DNA from: Streptomyces shenzhenensis
GTDB taxonomy: Bacteria; Actinomycetota; Actinomycetes; Streptomycetales; Streptomycetaceae
NCBI RefSeq assembly: GCF_003688995.1
Contig: NZ_PENI01000042.1
Location: 22,619 to 86,618, forward strand
Reading direction: 5' to 3'
Length of the DNA: 64,000 nucleotides
Below the pieces are notes generated by a model that was not told where the DNA came from, did no database searches, and worked only from the letters and a program-made list of their open reading frames with translations. This document shows positions 52,008 to 60,609 of this stretch, piece after piece. Every line of letters starts with the position of its first letter. Position 1 is the first letter of the stretch. The translations under genes were made by a program, and so were the position numbers.

Positions 52008-53159
52008 TCACAGCCGTTCGAGGATCGTCACGTTGGCCTGGCCGCCGCCCTCGCACATCGTCTGCAGGCCGTAGCGCCCGCCGGTGCGCTCCAGTTCGGC
52101 CAGCAGCGTGGTCATGAGCCGGGCCCCGGTGGCGCCGATGGGATGGCCGAGGGCGATGCCGCCGCCGTTGACGTTCACCTTGTCCGGGTCGGCGCCGGTC
52201 TCGGCGGTCCAGGCCGGCACGACCGAGGCGAAGGCCTCGTTCACCTCGAACAGGTCGATGTCGTCGATGGACATCCCGGCCCTGCGCAGGGCGTGCCGGG
52301 TCGCCGGGATGGGTCCGGTGAGCATCCAGACCGGGTCGTCGCCGCGGACCGAGAGGTGATGGATCCGGGCCCGCGGGGTCAACCCGTGCTCTTCCAGGGC
52401 CCGTTCGGAGGCGATGAGCAGGACCGAGGCGGCGTCGCAGACCGGGGAGGCGAGCGCCGCGGTGATCCGGCCGCCCTCGACCAGCGGGGGCAGCCCGGCC
52501 ATCCGCTCCGGCGAGGTGTCGCGCCGCGGGCACGCGTCGGTGTCGAAGTCGCCGACCGGTTCGATCTCGCCCTTGAACCGGCCGGCGTCGATCGCGGCCA
52601 GCGCCCGCCGGTGACTGCGCCAGGCGTAGCGCTCCATGTCCTCGCGGCTCAGCCGCCACTTCTCGGCGATCATCTCGGCGGCCCGGAACTGCGAGACCTC
52701 CTGGTCGCCGTAGCGGGCGCGCCAGCCGGGCGACTCGGCGAACGGCGTGCTGAAGCCGTACGGCCCGCCCACTGTCATGGCCGCCGATATCGGGATGGCG
52801 GACATGTTCTGCACCCCGCCCGCCACGATCAGGTCGGCGGTCCGCGACAGCACGGCCTGCGCCGCGAAGTGCACCGCCTGCTGGCCGGAACCGCACTGCC
52901 GGTCGACCGTCACCCCCGGGACGTGCTCGGGCAGCCCGGCCACCAGCCAGGCCGTGCGGGCGATGTCGCCGGCCTGGGAGCCGATGGTGTCGCAGCAGCC
53001 CAGGATCACATCGTCGACGGCACCGGGGTCGACGCCCGTGCGGCGCAGCAGCGCGCCGATGACATGGGCAGCGAGGTCCGCCGAGTGCAGCGCGGACAGG
53101 GCGCCGCCGCGCCGTCCCACGGGAGTGCGGACGGCGTCGACCACATAGGCCTCGGCCAC
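52008..53159 (-). CDS. Acetyl-CoA acetyltransferase / thiolase, FadA6-like
   Basis: 383 residues. N-terminal AYVVDAVRTPVGRRGG, nucleophile Cys in VDRQCGSGQQAV, and C-terminal NVNGGGIALGHPIGATGARL with the second Cys at MCEGGGQ. It performs the thiolytic step after ring opening. GTG 53159 has AAGGAGG at a good distance. It follows the SDR gene by 21 bases in the same operon. Confidence 0.9.
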   Translation of the reverse strand: MAEAYVVDAVRTPVGRRGGALSALHSADLAAHVIGALLRRTGVDPGAVDDVILGCCDTIGSQAGDIARTAWLVAGLPEHVPGVTVDRQCGSGQQAVHFAAQAVLSRTADLIVAGGVQNMSAIPISAAMTVGGPYGFSTPFAESPGWRARYGDQEVSQFRAAEMIAEKWRLSREDMERYAWRSHRRALAAIDAGRFKGEIEPVGDFDTDACPRRDTSPERMAGLPPLVEGGRITAALASPVCDAASVLLIASERALEEHGLTPRARIHHLSVRGDDPVWMLTGPIPATRHALRRAGMSIDDIDLFEVNEAFASVVPAWTAETGADPDKVNVNGGGIALGHPIGATGARLMTTLLAELERTGGRYGLQTMCEGGGQANVTILERL

Positions 53160-53180
53160 GGGTGCCTCCTTCTGAGGGGT

Positions 53181-53990
53181 TCAGGGGTGCCGGCTGCTGA
53201 CCGACACCACCTCGCCGGTCATGTACGAGGAGTAGTCGCTGGCCAGGAAGACCATGACGTTGGCCACCTCCCACGGTTCGGCGGCCCGGCCGAACGCCTC
53301 CCGGCCCTTGAGCGTGTCGAGGAGTTCCTCGGTCGTCACCTTGGCCAGGAACGGGTGCAGGGCCAGGCTCGGGGCCACCGCGTTGACCCGGATCCCGTGC
53401 CCGGCCAGGTCCAGCGCGGCGCAGCGGGTGAGGGCCATCACCCCGGCCTTGGCCGCCGCGTAGTGCGCCTGACCCTCCTGGGCCCGCCAGCCGGCCACCG
53501 AGGCGTTGTTGACGATGACGCCCCGCCGGCCCGCGCGTACCATCCGGTTGCCCGCCGCGCGGACGCACCGGAAGGTGCCGGTGAGGGTGATGTCCAGGAC
53601 CCTCGACCACTCCTCGTCGCTCAGGTCGAGGACGCTTCCGGTGCCCCCGAGCCCCGCGTTGTTGACCATCACGTCGACCCCGCCGAACGCCTCCGCCGCC
53701 GCCAGCAGGCCGTTCACCTGGCGCTCGTCGGTCACGTCGCAGACCTCCGCGGCCACCCGGTCGGTGCCGAACTCCTCGCCCAGCCGGCCGAGCGCCTCGG
53801 CGAGCCGGCGCTCGTGGACGTCACCCAGCACGACCGCGCCCGCGTCCTCCTCCAGGCAGCGGCGCACCAGCGCGGATCCGATGCCCGCGCCCGCCGCGGC
53901 GGTGACCACCACGGTCTTGCCCGCGAGCAGACCGTGCCCGGGCACGTACCCCGGTGCGGACGGCTCGCCTGCGCTCCAGTTCGGGTCCAC
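53181..53990 (-). CDS. Short-chain dehydrogenase (steroid-locus SDR)
   Basis: About 269 residues. Cofactor site TVVVTAAAGAGIGSALVRR, DVHERR, NNAGLGGTG and catalytic NNASVAG/HYAAAKAG are seen. The longer N-terminal stretch before the Rossmann fold (DPNWSAGEPSAPGYVPGHGL) matches mycobacterial SDRs next to ipdAB. I start at GTG 53990; a GTG at 54008 or TTG at 54011 would run through the operator. First gene of the seven-gene minus-strand operon. Confidence 0.8.
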   Translation of the reverse strand: MDPNWSAGEPSAPGYVPGHGLLAGKTVVVTAAAGAGIGSALVRRCLEEDAGAVVLGDVHERRLAEALGRLGEEFGTDRVAAEVCDVTDERQVNGLLAAAEAFGGVDVMVNNAGLGGTGSVLDLSDEEWSRVLDITLTGTFRCVRAAGNRMVRAGRRGVIVNNASVAGWRAQEGQAHYAAAKAGVMALTRCAALDLAGHGIRVNAVAPSLALHPFLAKVTTEELLDTLKGREAFGRAAEPWEVANVMVFLASDYSSYMTGEVVSVSSRHP

Positions 53991-54006
53991 GATGGCACCG
54001 TACCCC

Positions 54007-54020
54007 ACCAAGCATTTGTT
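54007..54020. promoter_or_regulatory. KstR2-like operator A
   Basis: ACCAAGCATTTGTT fits the mycobacterial KstR2 consensus AnCAAGnnCTTGnT with one mismatch and is part of the wider palindrome CCAAGCA-TT-TGTTTGG. It lies 17-30 bases before the first gene of the large operon. Confidence 0.65.
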
Positions 54021-54098
54021 TGGTCAATGGCTGTGCCGAGGCCGCTTCGGTCGAACGCTCCCTGGAGGAGGGGAACTTGGGTCTGGTGGACCGAGCCA

Positions 54099-54112
54099 AG
54101 CAAGCGCTAGGT
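54099..54112. promoter_or_regulatory. KstR2-like operator B
   Basis: On the minus strand ACCTAGCGCTTGCT fits AnCAAGnnCTTGnT with one mismatch. It lies 60 bases upstream of ipdA in the divergent promoter region. Confidence 0.6.
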
Positions 54113-54171
54113 TGTAGCGCGCGTCTCGGCTCACCGGATCCGGTGCGGCAGCCCGTGCGAGAGGAGACCTC

Positions 54172-55062
54172 ATGGGCGACAAGTCGATGCCCCTGGACGA
54201 CTTCGCGGCGACGATCGAGTCGGGCATGACCGTCGGGATCGGCGGCTGGGGGTCCCGGCGCAAGCCCATGGCACTGGTGCGCGCGCTGCTGCGCAGCGAC
54301 GTACGCGATCTGACCGTCGTCTCGTTCGGCGGTCCCGACGTCGGCCTGCTGTGCGCCGCGGGCAAGGTGCGCAGGCTGGTCTACGGCTTCGTCTCGCTCG
54401 ACAGCATCGCGCTCGACCCGCACTTCCGGGCGGTGCGGGAGCGCGGTGCCGTCGAGACCGCGGAGTACGACGAGGGGATGCTCGTCACCGGACTGCGGGC
54501 CGCCGCGCAACGGCTGTCGTTCCTGCCCACCCGGGCCGGACTCGGCTCCGACGTGCTGACCATGAACCCCGGCCTGGTGACGATCGCCTCCCCGTACACC
54601 GGCGAGGAGTACGTCGCGATGAGGGCCCTGCCGCTCGACGTGGCCCTCGTGCACGTCAACCGTGCCGATGCGGCGGGCAACGCCCAGTACCTGGGCCCCG
54701 ACCCGTACTTCGACGACCTCTTCGCGATGGCCGCGGACCGCTGCTACGTGAGCACCGAGCGGATCGTGTCACCGGCGGACCTGCCGGCCGGGGGCCCCGC
54801 GCAGTCCCTGCTGATCAGCCGGATCTTCGTCACCGCGGTGATCGAGACGCCGGGCGGCGCCCACTTCACCTCCTGCGAGCCGGATCACGGGCGGGACGAG
54901 CCGTTCCAGGCGCACTACGCGGCGGCCGCCCGGGACCCCGACGCGTGGCGGCTGTTCCGGCGGACGTTCCTCGACGGGGGCGAGCCGGACTACCACAAGG
55001 CCGTGGCCGAGTTCCACGCCGGACGCGGCGGACCGGACGGCGAGGGGGCGGGGGAGCGATGA
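54172..55062 (+). CDS. ipdA: CoA-transferase-family ring hydrolase subunit IpdA
   Basis: 296 residues, class I CoA-transferase fold. GIGGWGSRRKPMALVRALLR, VVSFGGPDVGLL and AEYDEGM (98-103, where the family glutamate lies) are conserved with mycobacterial IpdA. IpdA and IpdB form a heterotetramer that hydrolyses the last steroid ring of COCHEA-CoA. GAGGAGA precedes the ATG. The gene overlaps ipdB by 4 bases and is divergent from the catabolic operon. Confidence 0.92.
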   Translation: MGDKSMPLDDFAATIESGMTVGIGGWGSRRKPMALVRALLRSDVRDLTVVSFGGPDVGLLCAAGKVRRLVYGFVSLDSIALDPHFRAVRERGAVETAEYDEGMLVTGLRAAAQRLSFLPTRAGLGSDVLTMNPGLVTIASPYTGEEYVAMRALPLDVALVHVNRADAAGNAQYLGPDPYFDDLFAMAADRCYVSTERIVSPADLPAGGPAQSLLISRIFVTAVIETPGGAHFTSCEPDHGRDEPFQAHYAAAARDPDAWRLFRRTFLDGGEPDYHKAVAEFHAGRGGPDGEGAGER

Positions 55063-55838
55063 CCGGGATCACCCGGGCCGAGGTGTGCGCCGCGGCGTGC
55101 GCCGACGCCTGGCGGGACGCCGGGGAGGTGCTGGCGCACGCCGTCGGTGTGCTGCCCGGCATCGGGGCGCGGCTCGCGCGCATGACGACCAATCCGGACC
55201 TGGCCCTCACCGACGGCGAGGCGTTCTTCATGAGCGATCCGCCGCCGCTCGGCCGGACCGCCGCGCACGGCGGTGTCGTCGAGGGCTGGGTGCCGTTCCG
55301 GCGGGTCTTCGACTTCGTCGCCGCCGGCCGGCGGCACAGCATGATGGGCGCCGGCCAGCTCGACGCGTACGGCAACCAGAACATCTCCCTCATCGGCGAC
55401 TGGCGACACCCCACCCGGCAGCTCATCGGTGTGCGCGGCGTGCCAGGCAACACGGTCAACCACCGCACCGACTACTGGATCGCCCGGCACTCGCCCAAGG
55501 TCTTCGTGGAGAAGGTCGACGTGGTGTGCGGGGTGGGCAATGACCGCGCACGGGCCGGCCGCGGGCTCCGGTTCCACGATCTCGGCGTGGTGATCAGCGA
55601 CCTGGCGGTGCTCGACTACGGCGCCGACGGACGGCTGCGCATCCGCTCGGTGCACCCCGGCGTCACGGTCGCGGAGGTCCGCCGGAACACGGGGTTCGAC
55701 CTGGACGCGGCCGGTGCCACCGAGACCCGGCTGCCGAGCGACACGGAACTGCGGCTCATCCGCGAGGTGATCGACCCGGAGGGGCTGCGTCACCGGGAGG
55801 TGCCCGCCCCCGCCGGGCCCGGGCTCACGGGGCGGTGA
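55059..55838 (+). CDS. ipdB: CoA-transferase-family ring hydrolase subunit IpdB
   Basis: 259 residues, partner of IpdA. Motifs MTTNPDLALTDGEAFFMSDP, GAGQLDAYGNQNISLIGDW and GVPGNTVNH are those of the IpdB beta subunit; it lacks the reactive glutamate of true CoA transferases. Start ATG 55059 overlaps the ipdA stop (ATGA). Its last 14 bases overlap the convergent kstR2 gene. Confidence 0.92.
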   Translation: MTGITRAEVCAAACADAWRDAGEVLAHAVGVLPGIGARLARMTTNPDLALTDGEAFFMSDPPPLGRTAAHGGVVEGWVPFRRVFDFVAAGRRHSMMGAGQLDAYGNQNISLIGDWRHPTRQLIGVRGVPGNTVNHRTDYWIARHSPKVFVEKVDVVCGVGNDRARAGRGLRFHDLGVVISDLAVLDYGADGRLRIRSVHPGVTVAEVRRNTGFDLDAAGATETRLPSDTELRLIREVIDPEGLRHREVPAPAGPGLTGR

Positions 55839-56460
55839 GCCCGCCGTACAGGACGCGGAGATACTGCTCGGCGACGGCCTCGTGCCGGAATCTGCCGCGC
55901 GGCCGGTACCAGCGCACGGTGCACCACACGGTGTCCCGGATGAACCGGTAGGTCAGGCTCGCGTCGACGTCGGCGCGGAACACCCCGGACTTCTGGCCCG
56001 CGGTCAGCGCGCGCAGCCAGATCTTCTCGATCTTCCTGCCCAGTTGGTCGACGTACTCGAAGCCGGGCTGGCCGCTCAGCGCGCCCGACTCGTTCTGGTA
56101 GAGCGCGACGGCCTCCGGTGTCTCGTGGATGACCGTGAAGGAGTGCTGGACGAGCTGGTCCAGCACCTGCCTGGGGTCCTGTGCGTCCCGCTCGATCTCG
56201 GTGAAGCGCTCCAGCAGCCGGCCGAGGAAGTCCTGGAGGATCTCGTGGAGCATCTGCTCCTTGGAACTGAAGTGGTGGTAGAGACTGCCCGACAGGATGC
56301 CCGCCTCGTCGGCGATGTCCCGGACGGTGGTCTGGGCGTAGCCGCGGCCTGCGAACAGACCGGCCGCGATCTGCAACAGCTCCGCCCGGCGGTCCGAACC
56401 GCCGCTGCCCGCCCGCGTACCGTTGCGGGCCGCCGTGCGCACCGGGCGCCGTACCGCCAT
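55825..56460 (-). CDS. kstR2: TetR-family repressor KstR2
   Basis: 211 residues. TetR helix-turn-helix AGLFAGRGYAQTTVRDIADE, AGILSGSLYHHFSSKEQM is nearly that of mycobacterial KstR2, and the C-terminal FIRDTVWCTVRWYRPRG and final GLTAP also match. KstR2 represses HIP-degradation genes until HIP-CoA binds. Three matching operators occur at the three promoters of this region. The basic N-terminal tail is longer than usual. It has no recognisable operator in front of itself. Confidence 0.92.
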   Translation of the reverse strand: MAVRRPVRTAARNGTRAGSGGSDRRAELLQIAAGLFAGRGYAQTTVRDIADEAGILSGSLYHHFSSKEQMLHEILQDFLGRLLERFTEIERDAQDPRQVLDQLVQHSFTVIHETPEAVALYQNESGALSGQPGFEYVDQLGRKIEKIWLRALTAGQKSGVFRADVDASLTYRFIRDTVWCTVRWYRPRGRFRHEAVAEQYLRVLYGGLTAP

Positions 56461-56539
56461 GTCGTCGTCCCTCCTGCCGGGTTCGGGCTCCGGCCGGCAA
56501 GTGTGTGATCAATCGTGCCACAGGACCCCCGAACCACCG

Positions 56540-56965
56540 CGGCCCCGGGCCCGGGCCCGCACCCCGGCGCTCGGCGTGTGCCACAGAGCGTCCGGGCCAC
56601 TGCGGGCGTGGACCCGTGTCGGTCGGCCCATGCCGGGATCGGGGCCCCGCCCCGGACACCGTGCACCGGCCCCCGGGCCCGCGTTCACCGTTCGCGCGTA
56701 CGAGCGTGGAGCTTCGGCGTGTGCCGGGGGAAGGGCGGGCCACTGCGGGCCCGGACCGGCGCCGGGACCGGGCGTCGGGTACCGGCCCCCCGAGTTCGTG
56801 TTCACCGTTCGCGCGTACGGGCGTGGAGTGCCCCGGCGGTCGGCGTGTGCCGCAGGGCGCCTGGGCCCCCGCGGGCGCGGACCGGGCGCCGGGTACCCGC
56901 CCCCCCCGAGTTCGTGTTCACCGTTCGTGGGTGTGAGCGCGGAGCGCCTCGGCGTTCGGTGTGTG
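56540..56965. repeat. Tandem 117-bp repeat copying the 3' end of the SDR gene
   Basis: GTTCACCGTTCG occurs at 56683, 56800 and 56916 (spacings 117 and 116), each followed by a related stretch with GCGTGGAG and GGCGTGTGCC; a weaker copy begins near 56560. The rightmost copy holds the last codons and stop of the SDR gene, so the upstream copies are duplicates of that gene end (minus-strand frames read ALHARTRER-stop in place of ALRAHTHER-stop). No separate gene lies in 56461-56917. Confidence 0.8.
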
Positions 56966-57721
56966 GTGCAGGAAGGCCGGCCACTCGCCGCCGCCGTCGA
57001 CGTTGAGGACGGCGCCCGTGATGTGGGCGGCGAGCGGCGAGGCGAGCATCAGGCAGGCCGCGCCGATGTCCGCGGGGCGGGCGAAGACCCCGCGCGGGAT
57101 GGTGGCCGCCACCCGGGCGGTCTGTTCGGCGTCGCCGTAGTGGTCCGTCGCCCCGGGCGTGGCCACCAGCCCGCAGCTGACCGCGTTGACCCGCACCCGC
57201 GGCGCCCACTCCACGGCGAGGCTCGCGGTGAGACTCTCCAGGGCGGCCTTGGCCGCGCCGTAGACGGCCGTCCCCGGGCTGGGCCGCCGGGCGCCGATGG
57301 AGGTGATGTTCACGACGGTGCCGCCGTCGTCCTGGCCGTCCATGACCGGGAAGACCTCGCGGCACACGAAGACCGGGGCGAGGAAGTTGAGGTCGGTGAC
57401 CTTGCGGTGGAAGCGGGGCGAGGCGGTGGCGAAGTCGGCGAAGGGCGCGCCGCCCGCGTTGTTCACGGCGACGTCGATCCTGCCGTGCCGCGCGGCGGTG
57501 TCGGCCACCCAGCGGGCCACCTCGTCCGGGTCACGGACGTCGACCCGGCTGAAGCGGGCCGCCGTGCCGTCGGCCGCGGGGGCGTCCCGGGGGGCGGTGC
57601 GGCCACAGATCTCGACGCGGGCGCCCGCCCGCAGGAACACCGCCGCGATCCCGGCCCCGACGCCCCTGGTGCCCCCGGTGACCAGGACGACCCGGCCCGT
57701 CATGTCCAACTGCAGCGGCAT
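56918..57721 (-). CDS. Short-chain dehydrogenase (steroid-locus SDR, Rv3549c-like)
   Basis: 267 residues. VVLVTGGTRGVGAGIAAVFL, NNAGGAPF, catalytic NITSIGA and AVYGAAKAALE, and LNVDGGGEW at the C-terminus are clear. It is transcribed alone from a promoter with KstR2-like operator C and is probably another ring-degradation reductase. ATG 57721 has a GGGTGG site upstream. Its last eleven codons lie in the tandem repeat, so the C-terminal tail (ALRAHTHER) may be repeat-derived. Confidence 0.85.
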   Translation of the reverse strand: MPLQLDMTGRVVLVTGGTRGVGAGIAAVFLRAGARVEICGRTAPRDAPAADGTAARFSRVDVRDPDEVARWVADTAARHGRIDVAVNNAGGAPFADFATASPRFHRKVTDLNFLAPVFVCREVFPVMDGQDDGGTVVNITSIGARRPSPGTAVYGAAKAALESLTASLAVEWAPRVRVNAVSCGLVATPGATDHYGDAEQTARVAATIPRGVFARPADIGAACLMLASPLAAHITGAVLNVDGGGEWPAFLHHTPNAEALRAHTHER

Positions 57722-57746
57722 GCCGCCACCCTAGCGCCGTGAACCA

Positions 57747-57760
57747 AACAAACGCTAGGT
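57747..57760. promoter_or_regulatory. KstR2-like operator C
   Basis: On the minus strand ACCTAGCGTTTGTT fits AnCAAGnnCTTGnT with two mismatches and keeps the wider CCTAGCG...TTGTTTGG palindrome. It lies 26 bases upstream of the SDR start. Confidence 0.55.
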
Positions 57761-57894
57761 CGGTAGCCCGGAACGGCGGCGCACCGGGGGCCCCGGGGCG
57801 GTCGGCCCGCGCGGTGCAGGACCGGGCGCCGCGGCGCGTACGCCACCGGGGGAAACGCGGCTTCACCAGCGGCATCGCTACGCTCGACAGCACG

Positions 57895-59136
57895 ATGAAC
57901 AACAACCTGACCCCCCTGGGACCGAAGGCCGACAAGGCGACGGTCAGACGGCACAACCTCAGCCTGGTGCTGCGGGCCGTGCACGACGCGGGCGAGGCGA
58001 CGCGTGCCGGGATCGCGACGCGCGTCGGCCTGACCCGGGCCGCCGTGTCCTCGCTCGTCGAACAGCTGCTGGAGTACGGCTTCGTCACCGAGTGGGGCAA
58101 GACGAGCAGCGGCCAGGTGGGGCGCCCCGGCACCGTGCTCAAGGTGGCCAGGACCGGCCCCGCGGGGCTGGGCGCGGAGATCAACGTCGACTACATCGCC
58201 GTGTGCGTCGTCGATCTGGCCGGCACGGACCGGGTCCGGCTCGTGGAACACGTCGACAACCGCGTGGTCCAGCCGTCCGAGGTGCTGGCCCGCGCCGCCC
58301 AGCTGGCCGCGCGGGCCCTCGGGTCGGCCGCCGAGCAGGGCCTGGTCCCGGCCGGCGCGCATGTCGCCGTGCCGGGCCTGGTGACCGGGGGCACCGTGCG
58401 CCAGGCGCCCAACCTCGGCTGGACCCGGGTCGCGATCGAGGGGCTGTTCGCCCAGGCGCTGCTCGCGCTGCGGCCCGCCCACCGCGCGCTGCCGGTCAGC
58501 TCCGACAACGAGGCGAACGTCGCCGCGCTCGCCGAGCTGTGGTACGGCGCCGGTACCGAAGGCGTGCGCAGCTTTCTCTATCTGACCGGGGAGATCGGCA
58601 TCGGCGGCGCGCTGGTGCTCGGCGGCGAACTGCTGCGCGGCGCACACGGCTTCGCCGGCGAGATCGGCCACATGGTGGTCGACCCGGACGGTGTGCTGTG
58701 CCGCTGCGGGGCCCGGGGCTGCCTGGAACAGTACGCCGGACAGGGCGCCCTCCTGAAGGCCGCGGGCATCGGCACCGACGCGGGTCTGCTGGGCGTGGCC
58801 GAGCTCCGGCGGCGGGCCCGGCAGGCGGATCCGGCCGTGCTGTCCGCGATCGAGCGGGCCGGGCGGCAGCTCGGTGTCGTGGTGTCGGGCGCGGTGAACC
58901 TGTTCGACCCGGACGCGGTGATGCTCGGCGGCGTCTACCGGGAGCTGATGGAGTGGCTCGCGCCGGCCGTGGAGGCGGAACTCGCCCGCCGGGTGGTGTC
59001 GGGTCTGTGGAGCCAGGACCGTGGCCGGCTGCGGGCGGCGTCCCCGTTGGGCGACGCGGCCCGCGGCGCTGCCGGCGTGATCGTACGGGAGGTGCTCGCC
59101 GACCCGGCGGCGTACGCCGAGCGCGACGACGACTGA
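57895..59136 (+). CDS. ROK-family transcriptional regulator
   Basis: 413 residues. The N-terminal winged helix is RAGIATRVGLTRAAVSSLVE; the ROK sugar-kinase-like body has GLGAEINVDYIAVCVVDLAG and the zinc-type motif CRCGARGCLEQYAG. The kinase catalytic GEIGIGG region is altered, as in regulators. ATG 57895 lacks a Shine-Dalgarno; TACGCT at 57879-57884 would start transcription a few bases before it, so the mRNA may be leaderless. It converges on the GH1 gene and is the best candidate regulator of that sugar operon. Confidence 0.88.
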   Translation: MNNNLTPLGPKADKATVRRHNLSLVLRAVHDAGEATRAGIATRVGLTRAAVSSLVEQLLEYGFVTEWGKTSSGQVGRPGTVLKVARTGPAGLGAEINVDYIAVCVVDLAGTDRVRLVEHVDNRVVQPSEVLARAAQLAARALGSAAEQGLVPAGAHVAVPGLVTGGTVRQAPNLGWTRVAIEGLFAQALLALRPAHRALPVSSDNEANVAALAELWYGAGTEGVRSFLYLTGEIGIGGALVLGGELLRGAHGFAGEIGHMVVDPDGVLCRCGARGCLEQYAGQGALLKAAGIGTDAGLLGVAELRRRARQADPAVLSAIERAGRQLGVVVSGAVNLFDPDAVMLGGVYRELMEWLAPAVEAELARRVVSGLWSQDRGRLRAASPLGDAARGAAGVIVREVLADPAAYAERDDD

Positions 59137-59159
59137 GCGGGATCGCCGAGAACCGGACT

Positions 59160-59185
59160 GGGCCGCCGGCGTCGGCCGGCGGCCC
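59160..59185. terminator. Terminator between ROK and GH1 genes
   Basis: Perfect 10-bp stem GGGCCGCCGG / CCGGCGGCCC, loop of 6, between convergent genes. Confidence 0.8.
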
Positions 59186-59192
59186 CGCACCG

Positions 59193-60578
59193 TCAGCCCC
59201 GGCCCGGCTGGGCGGCGATCATCTTCCGGTACCAGTGGTAACTGTCCTTCGGGGTGCGCCGCTGGGTGTCGTAGTCGACCCGGACGATGCCGAAGCGCCT
59301 GTCGTAGCCGAAGGCCCACTCGAAGTTGTCGAGCAGGGACCACACGTAGTAGCCGCGCACGTCGACGCCGGCGTCCATGGCCGCCCGCAGCGCGGCCAGG
59401 TGGTCGCGCAGATAGGCGACCCGGTCGTCGTCGTGCACGGCACCGTCGGCGCTCACCGCGTCGTTCTCGGCGGATCCGTTCTCGGTGATGTGGACCGGCG
59501 GCAGTGCCCGGCCGTACTGCCTTTTCAGGGACACCAGCAGGTCCGTGAAGGTGTCGGGGGCGACCGGCCAGTCCATCGCCGTGTGCCGGACGCCCGGGAG
59601 CCGCGTCTCGGCATAGCGGTTGTCGGTGGCGGTGCGCAGGGCCGGGTCGGCCTCCCGGAGCGGGGCGTCGGCGACCACGATGGGCCGGTAGTAGTTGACG
59701 CCGAGGAAGTCCAGCGGCTGGGAGATCAGTTCGAGGTCCCCGTCCCGCCGGAAGTCCTGACCGGTGATCAGCTCGCCCCAGGTGTCCTCCTCCGTGTCCG
59801 GGTAGCGGCCCGCGAGCAGCGGCTCGGTCCACACGAGGTTGTGCTGGGTGTCGGCCCGGACGACGGCCGCCAGGTCCGCGGCGGAGCCGGTGGCCGGCAG
59901 ATTGCGGTCGAGGTTGAGGGTGATGCCCACCTCGCGCACCCCGGCCGCCCGCAGCTCCCGCACGGCCAGGCCGTGCCCGACCAGCAGATGGTGCGCGGCG
60001 GCCAGGGCGCCGCGGCCCTCGCGGGCACCCGGGGCGTGCCGGCCGATGGAGTAGCCGAGGAACGCGCTGCACCACGGCTCGTTGAGGGTGATCCAGCGCG
60101 GCACGCGGTCGCTCAGGTGCGCGGCGACGGCGGCCGTGTACTCGGCGAACCGCTCCGCCGTGGCACGCACCCGCCAGCCGCCCCGGTCCTCCAGCGCCTG
60201 CGGCAGGTCCCAGTGGTAGAGGGTGGCGGCCGGTTCGATGCCCGCCGCCAGCAGTTCGTCGACCAGCCGGGAGTAGAAGTCAAGCCCCTTGGGGTTCACC
60301 GGGCCGCTGCCGTCGGGCACGATGCGCGGCCAGGCGATCGAGAAGCGGTACGAGTCGACGCCCAGGTCCCGCAGCAGGGCGACGTCCTGCGGATAGCGGT
60401 GGTAGTGGTCGCAGGCCACATCACCGGTGTCACCGCCCGCCACCAGACCGGGGGTGTGGCTGTAGGTGTCCCAGATCGACGGGCCGCGGCCGTCCTCCCG
60501 GGCCGCACCCTCGATCTGGTACGAGGCGGTCGCGGCGCCGAACACGAAGCCGGGCGGGAAGGCGGGGAAGTCAGTCAT
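59193..60578 (-). CDS. Beta-glucosidase, glycoside hydrolase family 1
   Basis: 461 residues, cytoplasmic (no signal). GH1 signature FVFGAATASYQIEG; acid/base E167 in TLNEPW; nucleophile E366 in ITENGSA. It splits imported beta-glucosides such as cellobiose, or related beta-glycosides. It is the last gene of the importer operon, 31 bases after the second permease. ATG 60578 was chosen for the family-typical start PAFPPGFVFG. Confidence 0.94.
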   Translation of the reverse strand: MTDFPAFPPGFVFGAATASYQIEGAAREDGRGPSIWDTYSHTPGLVAGGDTGDVACDHYHRYPQDVALLRDLGVDSYRFSIAWPRIVPDGSGPVNPKGLDFYSRLVDELLAAGIEPAATLYHWDLPQALEDRGGWRVRATAERFAEYTAAVAAHLSDRVPRWITLNEPWCSAFLGYSIGRHAPGAREGRGALAAAHHLLVGHGLAVRELRAAGVREVGITLNLDRNLPATGSAADLAAVVRADTQHNLVWTEPLLAGRYPDTEEDTWGELITGQDFRRDGDLELISQPLDFLGVNYYRPIVVADAPLREADPALRTATDNRYAETRLPGVRHTAMDWPVAPDTFTDLLVSLKRQYGRALPPVHITENGSAENDAVSADGAVHDDDRVAYLRDHLAALRAAMDAGVDVRGYYVWSLLDNFEWAFGYDRRFGIVRVDYDTQRRTPKDSYHWYRKMIAAQPGRG

Positions 60579-60609
60579 ACGGGGAAGCCCATCTCGATGC
60601 GGACGGTGG

